The notes under the pieces were generated by a model. It saw nothing but the letters and a program-made list of their open reading frames with translations. It did no database searches and was not told the DNA's origin. A DNA stretch of 9,409 nucleotides, taken from NCBI GenBank assembly GCA_964370795.1, contig CAYJME010000130.1, forward strand, positions 1 through 9,409, written 5' to 3'. A program made the translations under genes and the position numbers. The DNA is from JAHFOW01 sp964370795. GTDB taxonomy: Bacteria; Planctomycetota; Brocadiia; Brocadiales; Brocadiaceae. Positions 1 through 6,854 of this stretch are shown here, one piece after another. Every line of letters starts with the position of its first letter. Position 1 is the stretch's first letter.

Positions 1-44
1 GTACAATGACAACGTGCCGTGTACCATCAAAGTGCATAGTCCGT

Positions 45-80
45 GTCATTGCGAGGGGTCTTTTCCGAAGCAATCTCCCC
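45..80. repeat. Dispersed palindromic-type repeat fragment
   Basis: The stretch begins GTCATTGCGAGGGG and ends CCGAAGCAATCTCCCC. These are the two conserved ends of an intergenic repeat seen in many bacteria, in which GTCATTGCGAGG and GAAGCAATCTC flank a short variable centre. The family assignment is from memory. Only one copy lies in the window, so its repetitive nature cannot be shown here. It lies about 90 bases upstream of lptB and does not look like a promoter. Confidence 0.5.
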
Positions 81-172
81 GCTTTCGTAAAGGTGAATTG
101 GTTGAAGTATAAAAAACACACAAAATAATTATATTTTCTTCTCGGTGCACACTGTGAGGCATAATATTTAAA

Positions 173-979
173 ATGAAATTATTACAAGCGGAAGGACTAA
201 CCAAATCGTACGGTAAACGCACCGTTGTTAACCAGATCAGTTTTGAGGTCAATGACGGAGAAATTGTGGGAATACTTGGACAGAACGGCGCTGGTAAGAG
301 TACATCGTTTAATATGATCATTGGCGCTATCCGGCCAGATAGCGGACAGGTAATTTTTCAGAATGAGGATATTACCGACCTCCCCATTTACCTGCGGGCA
401 CGGAAGGGTATGGGATACCTGTGCCAGGAACCATCCGTCTTTCAGCGTCTCACGGTCGAGGAAAACATCCTCGCCATTTTGGAAACCCATCGATACAGCA
501 ACGCCGAAAAATACAAACGCCTGGTTGAATTACTCGACGAATTTAATTTAAAATCACTGGCCAAAAGCAAGGCGTATATCCTTTCAGGCGGCGAGCGGAG
601 GCGGCTGGAAATTGCACGGGCGCTTGCCAGTTCTCCCACCATGATCCTCCTCGATGAACCATTCACCGGCGTTGACCCCATTGCCGTCAGCGAGGTGCAG
701 GATATTGTCCTGAAACTCAAGAATAAAGGCATCGGTTTGCTCATCACCGATCATAATGTCCGGGAGGCGCTGAGTATCACGACCCGCTCATACATTATTA
801 ATGAAGGCACGGTTGTTGCCAGCGGAAGCACCCAGGAAATTTTAAACAATCCCATAGCGCGTCAGTCCTACTTAGGAGATAACTTCCCGACGAGCGAGCA
901 CAGGCTCGCCGATTTTAACACGGGCAAAAAACCAAAAGACGCAAACCAGAAACCTATCGTCCGTAAAGATAGACAATAA
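173..979 (+). CDS. lptB: LptB, ATP-binding subunit of the lipopolysaccharide export ABC transporter
   Basis: This cytoplasmic ATPase powers the LptFG complex, which pulls lipopolysaccharide out of the inner membrane toward LptC and LptA. All ABC motifs are intact: Walker A GQNGAGKST at residues 36-44, Q-loop Gln85, signature LSGGERRR at 137-144, Walker B MILLDEP with Glu162, and H-loop His194 in LLITDHNVREAL. The SGGERRR, FTGVDPI and ITDHNVRE segments match LptB more closely than amino-acid or general ABC ATPases. The usual family end (YLGDNF, about residue 238) is followed by roughly 30 extra, charged residues, making 268 against about 240 in E. coli. The only ribosome-site candidate is TGAGG at 155-159, rather far from the ATG. 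No lptA, lptC or rpoN neighbour is in view on the right. The extra tail ends where a decayed regulator gene begins, so it may derive from a fusion or deletion. Confidence 0.93.
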   Translation: MKLLQAEGLTKSYGKRTVVNQISFEVNDGEIVGILGQNGAGKSTSFNMIIGAIRPDSGQVIFQNEDITDLPIYLRARKGMGYLCQEPSVFQRLTVEENILAILETHRYSNAEKYKRLVELLDEFNLKSLAKSKAYILSGGERRRLEIARALASSPTMILLDEPFTGVDPIAVSEVQDIVLKLKNKGIGLLITDHNVREALSITTRSYIINEGTVVASGSTQEILNNPIARQSYLGDNFPTSEHRLADFNTGKKPKDANQKPIVRKDRQ

Positions 980-1219
980 CCAGAGACATGGCCACGAGGT
1001 CGTTGCAGCCGGGGATGGACAGGAAGGCTACGAAAAGACAAGGACACACAAACCAGACATCGTTGTTACCGACGCCCTGAGGAAGAATTCAGCAAGGAGC
1101 ATACGAGGGTCTTCGTGGGAAAGCTCGAACAGAAAGTGAAGGAACTTGAAACTGCTATCATTGAGCGTATGAAGGTTGAACAGGCGCTCCTGGAAAGCAA
1201 ACAGCAGAACATTTTTTAG
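972..1219 (+). pseudogene. Relic of a response-regulator / hybrid sensor gene
   Basis: From 990 one frame reads GHEVVAAGDGQEGYEK and then THKPDIVVTDAL. This is the middle of a receiver domain, up to the phospho-acceptor Asp strand (DIVVTD). At about 1079 the reading jumps frame to EEEFSKEHTRVF, followed by a charged coiled-coil linker (KLEQKVKELETAI, then ERMKVEQALLESKQQN) typical of the segment between a receiver and a PAS or kinase domain. It stops at TAG 1217-1219. The second half of the receiver, including the conserved Thr/Ser and Lys, is missing, so an internal deletion joined the two parts out of frame. The N-terminal strand with the acidic pair is also absent, although the same frame reads KIDNN just upstream, across the lptB stop. 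There is no plausible start codon. The domain identity is clear, and the gene is non-functional. Confidence 0.72.
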
Positions 1220-2784
1220 TTGCAATTTTGGATCGGGGATTCGGGAATCACGATTTTTTCAGTTGCATACCGCCTTTTAGCTTTTTCCAACGCCCACGGA
1301 AACAAATAACGAGATATATAATTCCGGTTACCCGAAAATTGTGCCAACCTTTCAATACGATCAGCCAGTGAGCATTTACATGGTAATATGCTCTCCGTCA
1401 TGCGCAGTACTTTACAAAAACAACGAATAAGCGTGTTGAAGTAATTTCGCATTTTTATTAAACTTTTGAATGGTGGAATTCTTCCTTTCACAAGCCACTT
1501 TCCATAATTTTTCCTTAGCCAATTTTGATAGTCTAGCAATGATCGGTATGACAAAGAATTACCTTTTCCCTGTTCATGTTTCGATGCAAGAATTACAGCA
1601 GGATGTTTCTTCGTTAATCCGAATTTGTTTCGGGGTACTCCGCACCCCTCAACAATGCGACGACAGATAGGACGGTTGTAATCTCCCGGTACATTCCAAG
1701 GTAACATTTCAGGCAAATTGCTTATTGTATTTATATCTCTCATCTGCCGAACCCCCATTAAAGGCACAGGAAAGTGGATAAAACCAACCCATAGACGGTA
1801 TTCAGTCATGTCCAACCCGGCGGTATCCCCACGTACAATGTCCTCGGATAGTTCTTTTTTTTCTTTAGCCCAGACACTATCTCCATAAAATCCTGTCATC
1901 AATACGCGGCCGGGCAGATAGTTTTCTGCTCCTTTAATAATTACATACAAGGCATTACCTATTGAGGCCAGAAAAGGTATTTCAGGAAATTCCATATTGG
2001 ACCACGCGTTGCGCTCTATCAGTACCGATTGCAAACCAAGTATTTTTGCAATTTCAGCACCACTATCCGATTCACCACTGTCGGTTTCGTTGAAAGAAAT
2101 AACGCATTCGAGACCAAACTTACGTGCCAGGGCGGTTACCGTTGGAGAGTCGTATCCGGAAGACGTTGTCCCCAGCATCTTATAGGGATATCTCCGATCC
2201 AGGGATGACATATTCTCCACAATTTGTTGCAATGACAATTCGAGAAATTCACGGTACTTGGTAAATGAACTAAAATCTCTTTTTGGATAGGGTTTCGATA
2301 CCTGGGTTAACTGGTTACCATCCCATGCAAGATTATGAAAATAGGTAAGTCGAACGGCTCCTACAGATGTAGACAGAAAACGTTTATAATTATTTATTCC
2401 CTTAACAATTGACCAGAAGTCATCAGAATAATTACGATAGGTCGGGTCTACTTCTGCATTCGTGGTTGAAACAAGGCATACAAGCGAATTTGAAACAAAA
2501 AGGCAATCCTTTATTTGTATAGAATGCAAACGGTCAAATGAGGTGCCAGATGAAACGAAAATAACCTCTTTATTCCTACAATGTCCGCCGGAGCCAAATA
2601 TCAGGTCAGTTTGGTCAAAATCGCCTGATTCGTAATTTCCTGCCCAAATGGCTTCGCAAAACCATTCGTTTTGAGTTTCAACTCTCTTTCCATGATAGAT
2701 ATCAATACGAGAGCCAGAAACCGGGCATTTTGCTAACCAGGATAATGGCGGCCATTCTTCAATGCAGATAAATTGAAAGTACAT
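1216..2784 (-). CDS. Asparagine-synthetase-like PP-loop protein, substrate unknown
   Basis: The 522-residue product resembles the asparagine synthetase B fold in two parts. Residues 1 to about 190 look like a degenerate Ntn-type amidotransferase domain, but there is no Cys at position 2, so glutamine hydrolysis is not expected. From about 195 the ATP-pyrophosphatase half follows. Its PP-loop reads SSGYDS at 208-213 instead of the usual SGGxDS. TGFYGDS at 297-303 matches the second synthetase motif, and DMTEYRLWVGF at 325-335 matches the segment that ends in E-R-V-P in AsnB. The C-terminal 120 residues are basic and not recognisable. It probably adenylates a carboxylate and transfers an amine, as related enzymes do in polysaccharide or secondary-product clusters, but that is inference. 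No Shine-Dalgarno precedes the ATG; an in-frame stop lies two codons upstream of it, so the protein cannot start earlier. It stands alone, and its 3' end overlaps the regulator relic by four bases. Confidence 0.75.
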   Translation of the reverse strand: MYFQFICIEEWPPLSWLAKCPVSGSRIDIYHGKRVETQNEWFCEAIWAGNYESGDFDQTDLIFGSGGHCRNKEVIFVSSGTSFDRLHSIQIKDCLFVSNSLVCLVSTTNAEVDPTYRNYSDDFWSIVKGINNYKRFLSTSVGAVRLTYFHNLAWDGNQLTQVSKPYPKRDFSSFTKYREFLELSLQQIVENMSSLDRRYPYKMLGTTSSGYDSPTVTALARKFGLECVISFNETDSGESDSGAEIAKILGLQSVLIERNAWSNMEFPEIPFLASIGNALYVIIKGAENYLPGRVLMTGFYGDSVWAKEKKELSEDIVRGDTAGLDMTEYRLWVGFIHFPVPLMGVRQMRDINTISNLPEMLPWNVPGDYNRPICRRIVEGCGVPRNKFGLTKKHPAVILASKHEQGKGNSLSYRSLLDYQNWLRKNYGKWLVKGRIPPFKSLIKMRNYFNTLIRCFCKVLRMTESILPCKCSLADRIERLAQFSGNRNYISRYLFPWALEKAKRRYATEKIVIPESPIQNCN

Positions 2785-2821
2785 AATGTATTAGTATTGA
2801 TGCTCTGGATTCTTCGTAACA

Positions 2822-2865
2822 TTTCAGTCCATCGCTGAAAACGCCGGGATCTCGGAGAAGCCGGC
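2822..2865. repeat. Two adjacent small hairpins in the resB / PP-loop gene spacer
   Basis: TTTCAG (2822-2827) pairs with CTGAAA (2835-2840), and GCCGG (2843-2847) pairs with CCGGC (2861-2865). On the minus strand the GC stem is followed by GTTTTC, a poor U-tract, so it could be a weak terminator for the cytochrome c biogenesis operon ending at 2974. The pair may equally be a dispersed repeat. The rest of 2785-2973 shows no gene that I can support. Confidence 0.35.
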
Positions 2866-2973
2866 AAAAGAATAAACAGTAATGGTATGCAAATTCTCCC
2901 TTTTAACGTATTTCTCTGCGTCCTCGACAATGTACTATCGATTTTCTTATTTTACACTTCCAACTTGTTCGCG

Positions 2974-3945
2974 TCAGGTGTTTACCACCCTGCGAAACAC
3001 CCTGAAGATAACAAGGAACATACCCGCAGAAAAGAAAAAGATTGTTACAAAGGTAAGGGGTATGCTGGGATTGGTTTTAACGCTTGCAAGGATACCCGGT
3101 ATTGAATTCACATCAGCAAACATAACGTTCGATCCATTAATTTCTTTTGCGTTCTTTTCACCAATCGGCAAGTAGATCTGTTCTGTCTTAGTATTATCCG
3201 CATTCGGGTATGTTAATTTGACCACGGGATAGTAGTATTGCGGCGGCATATACATATTCGCTACACGTATCTGCATACCATGTGCGTTGAATGTTTCACC
3301 GATTCTGACATTGCAGGCGCGGTCGTCTACCTTAAGGACTGCCCCTGATGAAATCCACCCATAATCTCTCATAAGAACTTCAAAGGCGCCGTGGTTTAAA
3401 AGAACGGGGTTATTATAACCAATGGTATCGGCATATTCGATTCCATTCTTTCTCACCAGTACAGAGGCTTCAATCTTTTTTGGCATTCCGTTCGGGTAAG
3501 CGCTCGTCTTGAGATCGGTAACCTTCATTTCTGCCCCACCCAGATCAGCCCACTCCTCAGAGACGGAAACAGGCGGCTCGGTTGATGAATACAGCCCGCC
3601 AATGAGGTGAGCAACGAGGGTGATTACAAACCCTACATGCACAACAGAGGCTCCATACAACGGGGCATTCTTAATGCCAGCCTTTGCCTTTCTCAGGATT
3701 GAATCAATGGTACACACCGTTGCATTAATACCATAAAAAACGCAGGCAATGAATAAAAGGTAAAACCATGCATGGATTGGCTTCTTGTGGTTGAAGAAAA
3801 AGGAGATATCCTCACCGGAAAGTCCCGCATACTGTTGGGGTAAATAATTCATAATCAGGCTGCCAATGATAAGCAGACCTGTAACGGAGAACCCCACAAT
3901 AATTCCCAGCTGCTGCGATTTCAGGAAATGGTAAACTTTTTTCAC
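2974..3945 (-). CDS. resB: ResB/CcsB-like cytochrome c biogenesis protein
   Basis: This is the partner of CcsA in system II cytochrome c maturation. It is thought to help carry haem across the membrane and present it to apocytochromes. I place the start at a GTG (3943-3945), giving 323 residues. AGGA lies eight bases upstream on the minus strand, and translation from there begins VKKVYHFLKSQQLG, directly ahead of the first membrane helix. An upstream ATG at 4027-4029 would add 28 residues without a ribosome site. Membrane segments are at about 13-35, 58-78, 99-118 and 295-317, enclosing a large extracytoplasmic domain (119-294), which is the ResB layout. His103 (VVHVGF) sits at the start of helix 3, where the family has a conserved haem-handling His. 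It is the last gene of the foldase-ccsA-resB cluster. The 257-base spacer before it carries two repeats, so separate expression is possible. Confidence 0.85.
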   Translation of the reverse strand: MKKVYHFLKSQQLGIIVGFSVTGLLIIGSLIMNYLPQQYAGLSGEDISFFFNHKKPIHAWFYLLFIACVFYGINATVCTIDSILRKAKAGIKNAPLYGASVVHVGFVITLVAHLIGGLYSSTEPPVSVSEEWADLGGAEMKVTDLKTSAYPNGMPKKIEASVLVRKNGIEYADTIGYNNPVLLNHGAFEVLMRDYGWISSGAVLKVDDRACNVRIGETFNAHGMQIRVANMYMPPQYYYPVVKLTYPNADNTKTEQIYLPIGEKNAKEINGSNVMFADVNSIPGILASVKTNPSIPLTFVTIFFFSAGMFLVIFRVFRRVVNT

Positions 3946-4053
3946 GTAAAATATCCTATTGAGAATAAATCGGAATACAGAACACGGTGGTTTATCCCTA
4001 TAAGCGATAACGTAAAATGCCGGATACATTAACCGTGTATTGAATAACGCGCA

Positions 4054-4120
4054 TCGAACAAGGAACTTCGAATTATGAGGTTTTCCTATCCTCCTTCGAC
4101 ATTCATTATTCGTTGTTCGA
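4054..4120. repeat. Imperfect inverted repeat in the ccsA-resB spacer
   Basis: TCGAACAAGGAA (4054-4065) and TTCGTTGTTCGA (4109-4120) are inverted copies with one mismatch around a 43-base centre. The right arm belongs to a CATTCATTATTCGTTGTTCGA run of a kind common in intergenic repeats. A looser relative (CATTCGCTATTCAACATTCA) occurs at 7221-7240. Its function is unknown; it may be a mobile repeat remnant. Confidence 0.45.
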
Positions 4121-4146
4121 TATTGGAATCTTCATAAAAAAAATTC

Positions 4147-4180
4147 TGTAGGTTGGGTTAAGTGAAACGAAACCCAACAA
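4147..4180. repeat. GTTGGGTT...AACCCAAC palindromic dispersed repeat
   Basis: GTTGGGTT (4152-4159) and AACCCAAC (4171-4178) form a perfect 8-bp stem around an 11-base loop, AAGTGAAACGA. The flanks TGTAG and AAAT complete a widely distributed intergenic element (recalled consensus: GTAGGTTGGGTTAAGCGAAGCGAAACCCAACA). It lies between the ccsA stop and resB, 24 bases past ccsA, and could act as an RNA stem that limits read-through or stabilises the ccsA message end. Confidence 0.65.
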
Positions 4181-4202
4181 ATTCAAATTACCTAAAAAAA
4201 TT

Positions 4203-4970
4203 TTATCGGAAACTATGGGAACTACCAATGAGAAAACTTGTCCCTACGTACGTCATCAAGAGTATGAAAAACCCAAAAATTGCCATGGGCGGTTTAAACC
4301 GTTTCGCCGCAGGCCAGTAATCCAGATGCAGGCATGTTGCATAAAAAAACCATATAATGACAGACCAGACGACCTTTGCATCCCAGAGGAAATACGACCC
4401 CCATGCAACATATCCCCATAATCCGCCAAAAATCATCGAAATGGAAAAGACAATCAGTCCGTACTGAAAACCAGAATCAATAAGCTGGTCGTATTGCCTC
4501 TTCTCTTCTGACGTGAAATACCGCGCTACCGCCGCAGACATTGAGCTTACCCATAGAGCATAACAAAAAAAAGACATCGGCACATGTAAGGCATACCAGA
4601 TGGTCAGCATCAAAGGCGGGGCATAGTTCAATCCCTTGGGAAAAACAATCGCCGCCACGTAAAAACCATACCCAACGCCAAAGAGCAGCATGCGATAGAT
4701 ATGACTTTCAGCCTTTGAATAAATCAGCAAGATGATAAAGGTGGCTGCCGCAAAGGCATTAAAGGATTCAAATTTGTTGGTTAGTGGGAAGTACTCAATG
4801 GATATGCCCCGCAACAGCATAGTTACAAGGTGGAGTATAACAATCCCTAACAAAACAAAGAATCTCAGCTTTTTTCCGGTAAAACCAAAAAACCAGTAGA
4901 TTGAGTACGCGCCCAGGCAAACCCAGTATAAGACTATCGATAGTTGGTTGAGATAATTGGCCGTGTCCAT
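4203..4970 (-). CDS. ccsA: CcsA-like cytochrome c haem-lyase subunit (WWD domain)
   Basis: This is the catalytic, haem-binding half of the system II cytochrome c synthase, a polytopic membrane protein acting outside the cytoplasmic membrane. The 255-residue protein has about eight hydrophobic segments. Family landmarks are HLVTMLLRGI with FPLTNKFES (47-69), His129 in ALHVPMSFFCYA, the tryptophan-rich WWD stretch at 185-202 (WGYVAWGSYFLWDAKVVW), and the C-terminal SSHSF with His252. The usual family core is WDPKE, but here it is WDAKV, so both the Pro and the acidic residue are lost. Its length is typical of the short, unfused CcsA form. It starts 68 bases after the foldase stop and has no clear ribosome site, so it probably depends on the upstream message. 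Cluster context and the paired ResB support the role. Confidence 0.88.
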   Translation of the reverse strand: MDTANYLNQLSIVLYWVCLGAYSIYWFFGFTGKKLRFFVLLGIVILHLVTMLLRGISIEYFPLTNKFESFNAFAAATFIILLIYSKAESHIYRMLLFGVGYGFYVAAIVFPKGLNYAPPLMLTIWYALHVPMSFFCYALWVSSMSAAVARYFTSEEKRQYDQLIDSGFQYGLIVFSISMIFGGLWGYVAWGSYFLWDAKVVWSVIIWFFYATCLHLDYWPAAKRFKPPMAIFGFFILLMTYVGTSFLIGSSHSFR

Positions 4971-5038
4971 TTATTTTGGCATATACGAAATTTCAAATTT
5001 GTAGTGATGACTTCTGTCGTCAACCTGCATATTATGCA

Positions 5039-6148
5039 TCACAAGGTAATTTCAATCTTCGCCTTTTCCCGCAGGCTATTGACCAAACTACTGATTTCCA
5101 TACCAACTAATTCTTCCCTGACTTTATCTTTTACATCGCTAAAACTCACGTCCTTAGCGGGAGTATGTGCTGTAACTTTTATCAGGTGATATCCAAATTC
5201 GGTTTTGACAGGGTCGCTTATCTTCCCAACTTCTGTGGCAAACGCAGCGTTTGCAAAACTCTCTACCATAGCGCCCTTACGGGGAAATGCGCCCAGGTCG
5301 CCGCCTGTTTTACCTGTAGGACAATCAGAATATTTTTTTGCGCATTCGGCGAAATCTGCTCCACTATCAAGCTCCTTCTTAATAGAGTCTATCTTTGCCC
5401 GCGCCTTGTCAAGTTCGTCCTGCGCTTTCATTCCCTGTGTGCTCACGAGGATATGGCTTGCCGTAACGGTTTCACTGTTAAAGCTCGCGAGATTCTTCAT
5501 AAAATATTCTTCCACCTTTTTGTCATCGACGTTTTTGGACACATAGCTCTCAATAGCAGCAGACATGCGGATCGCCGTTTTCAGTTCATCAACATTGCTC
5601 CCCTGAATTTCCAGGAATTGCTCCAACGTCTTGTCTTTTGATGCGGGATTATTTTTGATATTATCGCGCATCTTTGCAATTTCTTTATTCACCACGTCCT
5701 CTGAAGTCGTCAACTTTTTTTCCGTAACGAATTGCCTTAACAAACTCTGGGTAACAAGCTGCCCCGTTATCTGCTGCTCCAGAGAAGGTATCGCACTGGG
5801 ATTTACCTGGTATTTAAAACGGCTCAGGATCGTGTCCAGTTCTTTACGAAGTATCTTTTCGTTGTTGACTGTCGCAATTACCTTATTGGGGTCTGGCTTT
5901 TCTTTCTTACTCCCATGCATACCGGAGCCATGACCGCCTTCAGCAACTTCCTCTGATGCCGTCCCCAGCCCATGCATTTTTTCTTTTTCCTGCTCATTGA
6001 AGTTAACATTTTTATGTATCTTTGCAAAGTCCTGCTCACTCGACCCGCTGGTTGCTACAACAGTCCCGGATTCGTTCTTCCCACAACCATAGAGGGATAA
6101 GGCCAATACGCTCAAAAATGATATAAAAACAGCTACTCTTTTAAACAT
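5039..6148 (-). CDS. SurA/PrsA-type peptidyl-prolyl isomerase lipoprotein (parvulin)
   Basis: The 369-residue product is a secreted, lipid-anchored foldase that catalyses prolyl cis-trans isomerisation and probably acts as a chaperone. A signal peptide with lipobox LYGC puts the lipidated Cys at residue 22. Residues 59-82 are rich in His, Gly and Met and may bind metal or haem. A SurA-N-like helical chaperone region follows (about 88-200, starting ATVNNEKILRKEL). The parvulin domain lies at about 227-327 (TASHILVST, FAECAKKYSDCPTG, GGDLGAF, FGYHLIKV), with His232 and the FGYHLI core in place. The start is firm because AAGGAG sits five bases before the ATG. It leads a minus-strand cluster with ccsA and resB, which suggests that it helps apocytochromes or other haem-pathway proteins fold outside the membrane. 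The name prsA or surA would be a guess. Confidence 0.88.
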   Translation of the reverse strand: MFKRVAVFISFLSVLALSLYGCGKNESGTVVATSGSSEQDFAKIHKNVNFNEQEKEKMHGLGTASEEVAEGGHGSGMHGSKKEKPDPNKVIATVNNEKILRKELDTILSRFKYQVNPSAIPSLEQQITGQLVTQSLLRQFVTEKKLTTSEDVVNKEIAKMRDNIKNNPASKDKTLEQFLEIQGSNVDELKTAIRMSAAIESYVSKNVDDKKVEEYFMKNLASFNSETVTASHILVSTQGMKAQDELDKARAKIDSIKKELDSGADFAECAKKYSDCPTGKTGGDLGAFPRKGAMVESFANAAFATEVGKISDPVKTEFGYHLIKVTAHTPAKDVSFSDVKDKVREELVGMEISSLVNSLREKAKIEITL

Positions 6149-6262
6149 AACTACTCCTTAACAAGATAAATTCTTATTGGAACTCATAAAAATTTTAATT
6201 AAATCGATGGGTTAGCGGTATAGTATTACTCTGTAAAAACTTCTTTTTTTTGTAAGTTTTTC

Positions 6263-6336
6263 ACAACCCCCTTCCCCCCTTTGTTAAGGGGGAAACTCTG
6301 AAATCCCCCTTAGTAAAGGGGGACTCAGGGGGTTGT
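6263..6336. repeat. Compound palindromic repeat rich in CCCCC/GGGGG
   Basis: The outer arms ACAACCCCCT (6263-6272) and AGGGGGTTGT (6327-6336) are perfect inverted copies. Inside them are two hairpins, CCCCCTTTGTTAAGGGGG (6275-6292) and TCCCCCTTAGTAAAGGGGGA (6304-6323), which are also near copies of each other. A further GATCGGGGGATTTGG follows. The layout is that of a non-autonomous dispersed repeat (MITE-like), with no coding content. It lies between the foldase operon and the small ribbon-helix-helix gene, where it could separate the two transcripts. Confidence 0.7.
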
Positions 6337-6365
6337 TTCCCTTTGATCGGGGGATTTGGTTGCGG

Positions 6366-6587
6366 CTACGCCGCGCTAGGCTTTCTTCCATAATATTCAG
6401 TGATAAGCTTTAGGAGGTCTTCTTCGTTTAGGTTTGAAATGTAATCCAGGGCAATGTCAATGAGGAGGTTAATAGAAAGACGCGGATTTTTTTCGGTAAT
6501 CTTCTTTAATGCCTCGTAAACTTCCGGACTAATATCTACTGCCTGTTTTGATTTAAACATGAAATACTTTTGAAGTTTTATGTCCAT
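6366..6587 (-). CDS. Small ribbon-helix-helix-like DNA-binding protein
   Basis: The product has 73 residues. After a short N-terminal stretch it reads KQAVDISPEVYEALKKI (14-30), then SINLLIDIALDYISNL (38-53). This is the strand-helix-helix spacing of MetJ/Arc and antitoxin-type proteins, which bind DNA as dimers through the beta strand. No toxin gene is adjacent, so it may be a lone autoregulator or an orphan antitoxin. The ATG at 6587 lies only about ten bases from the predicted transcription start and has no ribosome site. Met10 (6560) is an alternative start that keeps the whole fold. The last residues (KPSAA) and the stop lie inside the hairpin GCGGCTACGCCGC (6362-6374), next to the palindromic repeat, so the C-terminus has probably been remodelled by repeat insertion. 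Confidence 0.6.
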   Translation of the reverse strand: MDIKLQKYFMFKSKQAVDISPEVYEALKKITEKNPRLSINLLIDIALDYISNLNEEDLLKLITEYYGRKPSAA

Positions 6588-6602
6588 AATTTTTTAGCTA
6601 CA

Positions 6603-6632
6603 ACTATATCGTACTCGCTATACTACGTTCAA
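6603..6632 (-). promoter_or_regulatory. Predicted sigma-70 promoter of the ribbon-helix-helix gene
   Basis: On the minus strand, TTGAAC (6632-6627) and TATAGT (6608-6603) are separated by 18 bases. They match the -35 and -10 consensus in 4 and 5 of 6 positions. Transcription would start near 6596, leaving a very short leader before the ATG at 6587. Confidence 0.5.
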
Positions 6633-6639
6633 TTGAACG
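6626..6639. promoter_or_regulatory. Perfect 14-bp palindrome, candidate operator
   Basis: CGTTCAATTGAACG is a perfect palindrome that contains the predicted -35 hexamer of the adjacent small gene. Dimeric ribbon-helix-helix proteins commonly repress their own promoters from such sites, so autorepression is a reasonable inference. Confidence 0.5.
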
Positions 6640-6716
6640 AAAAGTTTATTTATCCATTACTGAAATTTTTATAACAAATATATAATCAGTTAAGTTCCCT
6701 CTTCCGGATTATTTTT

Positions 6717-6831
6717 AGCATACCTCGCGAACTCCAGGCTTTGGCCTTCAAGACTTATCCAAACTCAAATCTGAAGGTTTGAGTTGCAGACGGATATGTC
6801 TGAACGGTGATATTTACATTCAAGGTATGTT
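6717..6831. other. Structured non-coding stretch downstream of tRNA-Leu
   Basis: AGCATACCT (6717-6725) and AGGTATGTT (6823-6831) can close a 9-bp stem with one G-U pair. Inside it lie the hairpins AACTCAAA/TTTGAGTT (stem 8, loop TCTGAAGG) and CAGAC/GTCTG (loop GGATAT). An alternative pairing CCTTCA/TGAAGG would compete with the first. I recognise no known RNA family. The minus strand also shows two short protein-like readings in different frames, so a decayed gene is the rival explanation. The rest of 6588-6854 holds only the promoter and palindrome described separately. Confidence 0.35.
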
Positions 6832-6854
6832 TGCCGAAGCGCATGATATCAACA

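Noticed and set aside
98..135. Promoter for lptB (TTGAAG and TATATT)
   Set aside because: The spacing is 22 bases, too long for a sigma-70 promoter, and no better pair was found.
2733..2930. Minus-strand 65-codon frame overlapping the PP-loop gene start
   Set aside because: It is low-complexity and basic, has no ribosome site, and lies largely over the hairpin spacer.
5165..5933. Several plus-strand frames opposite the parvulin gene
   Set aside because: The minus-strand protein has clear domains, a lipobox and a ribosome site, so these are shadows.
6362..6374. GCGGCTACGCCGC as a terminator
   Set aside because: There is a short stem with a three-base loop, but no T-run on either strand.
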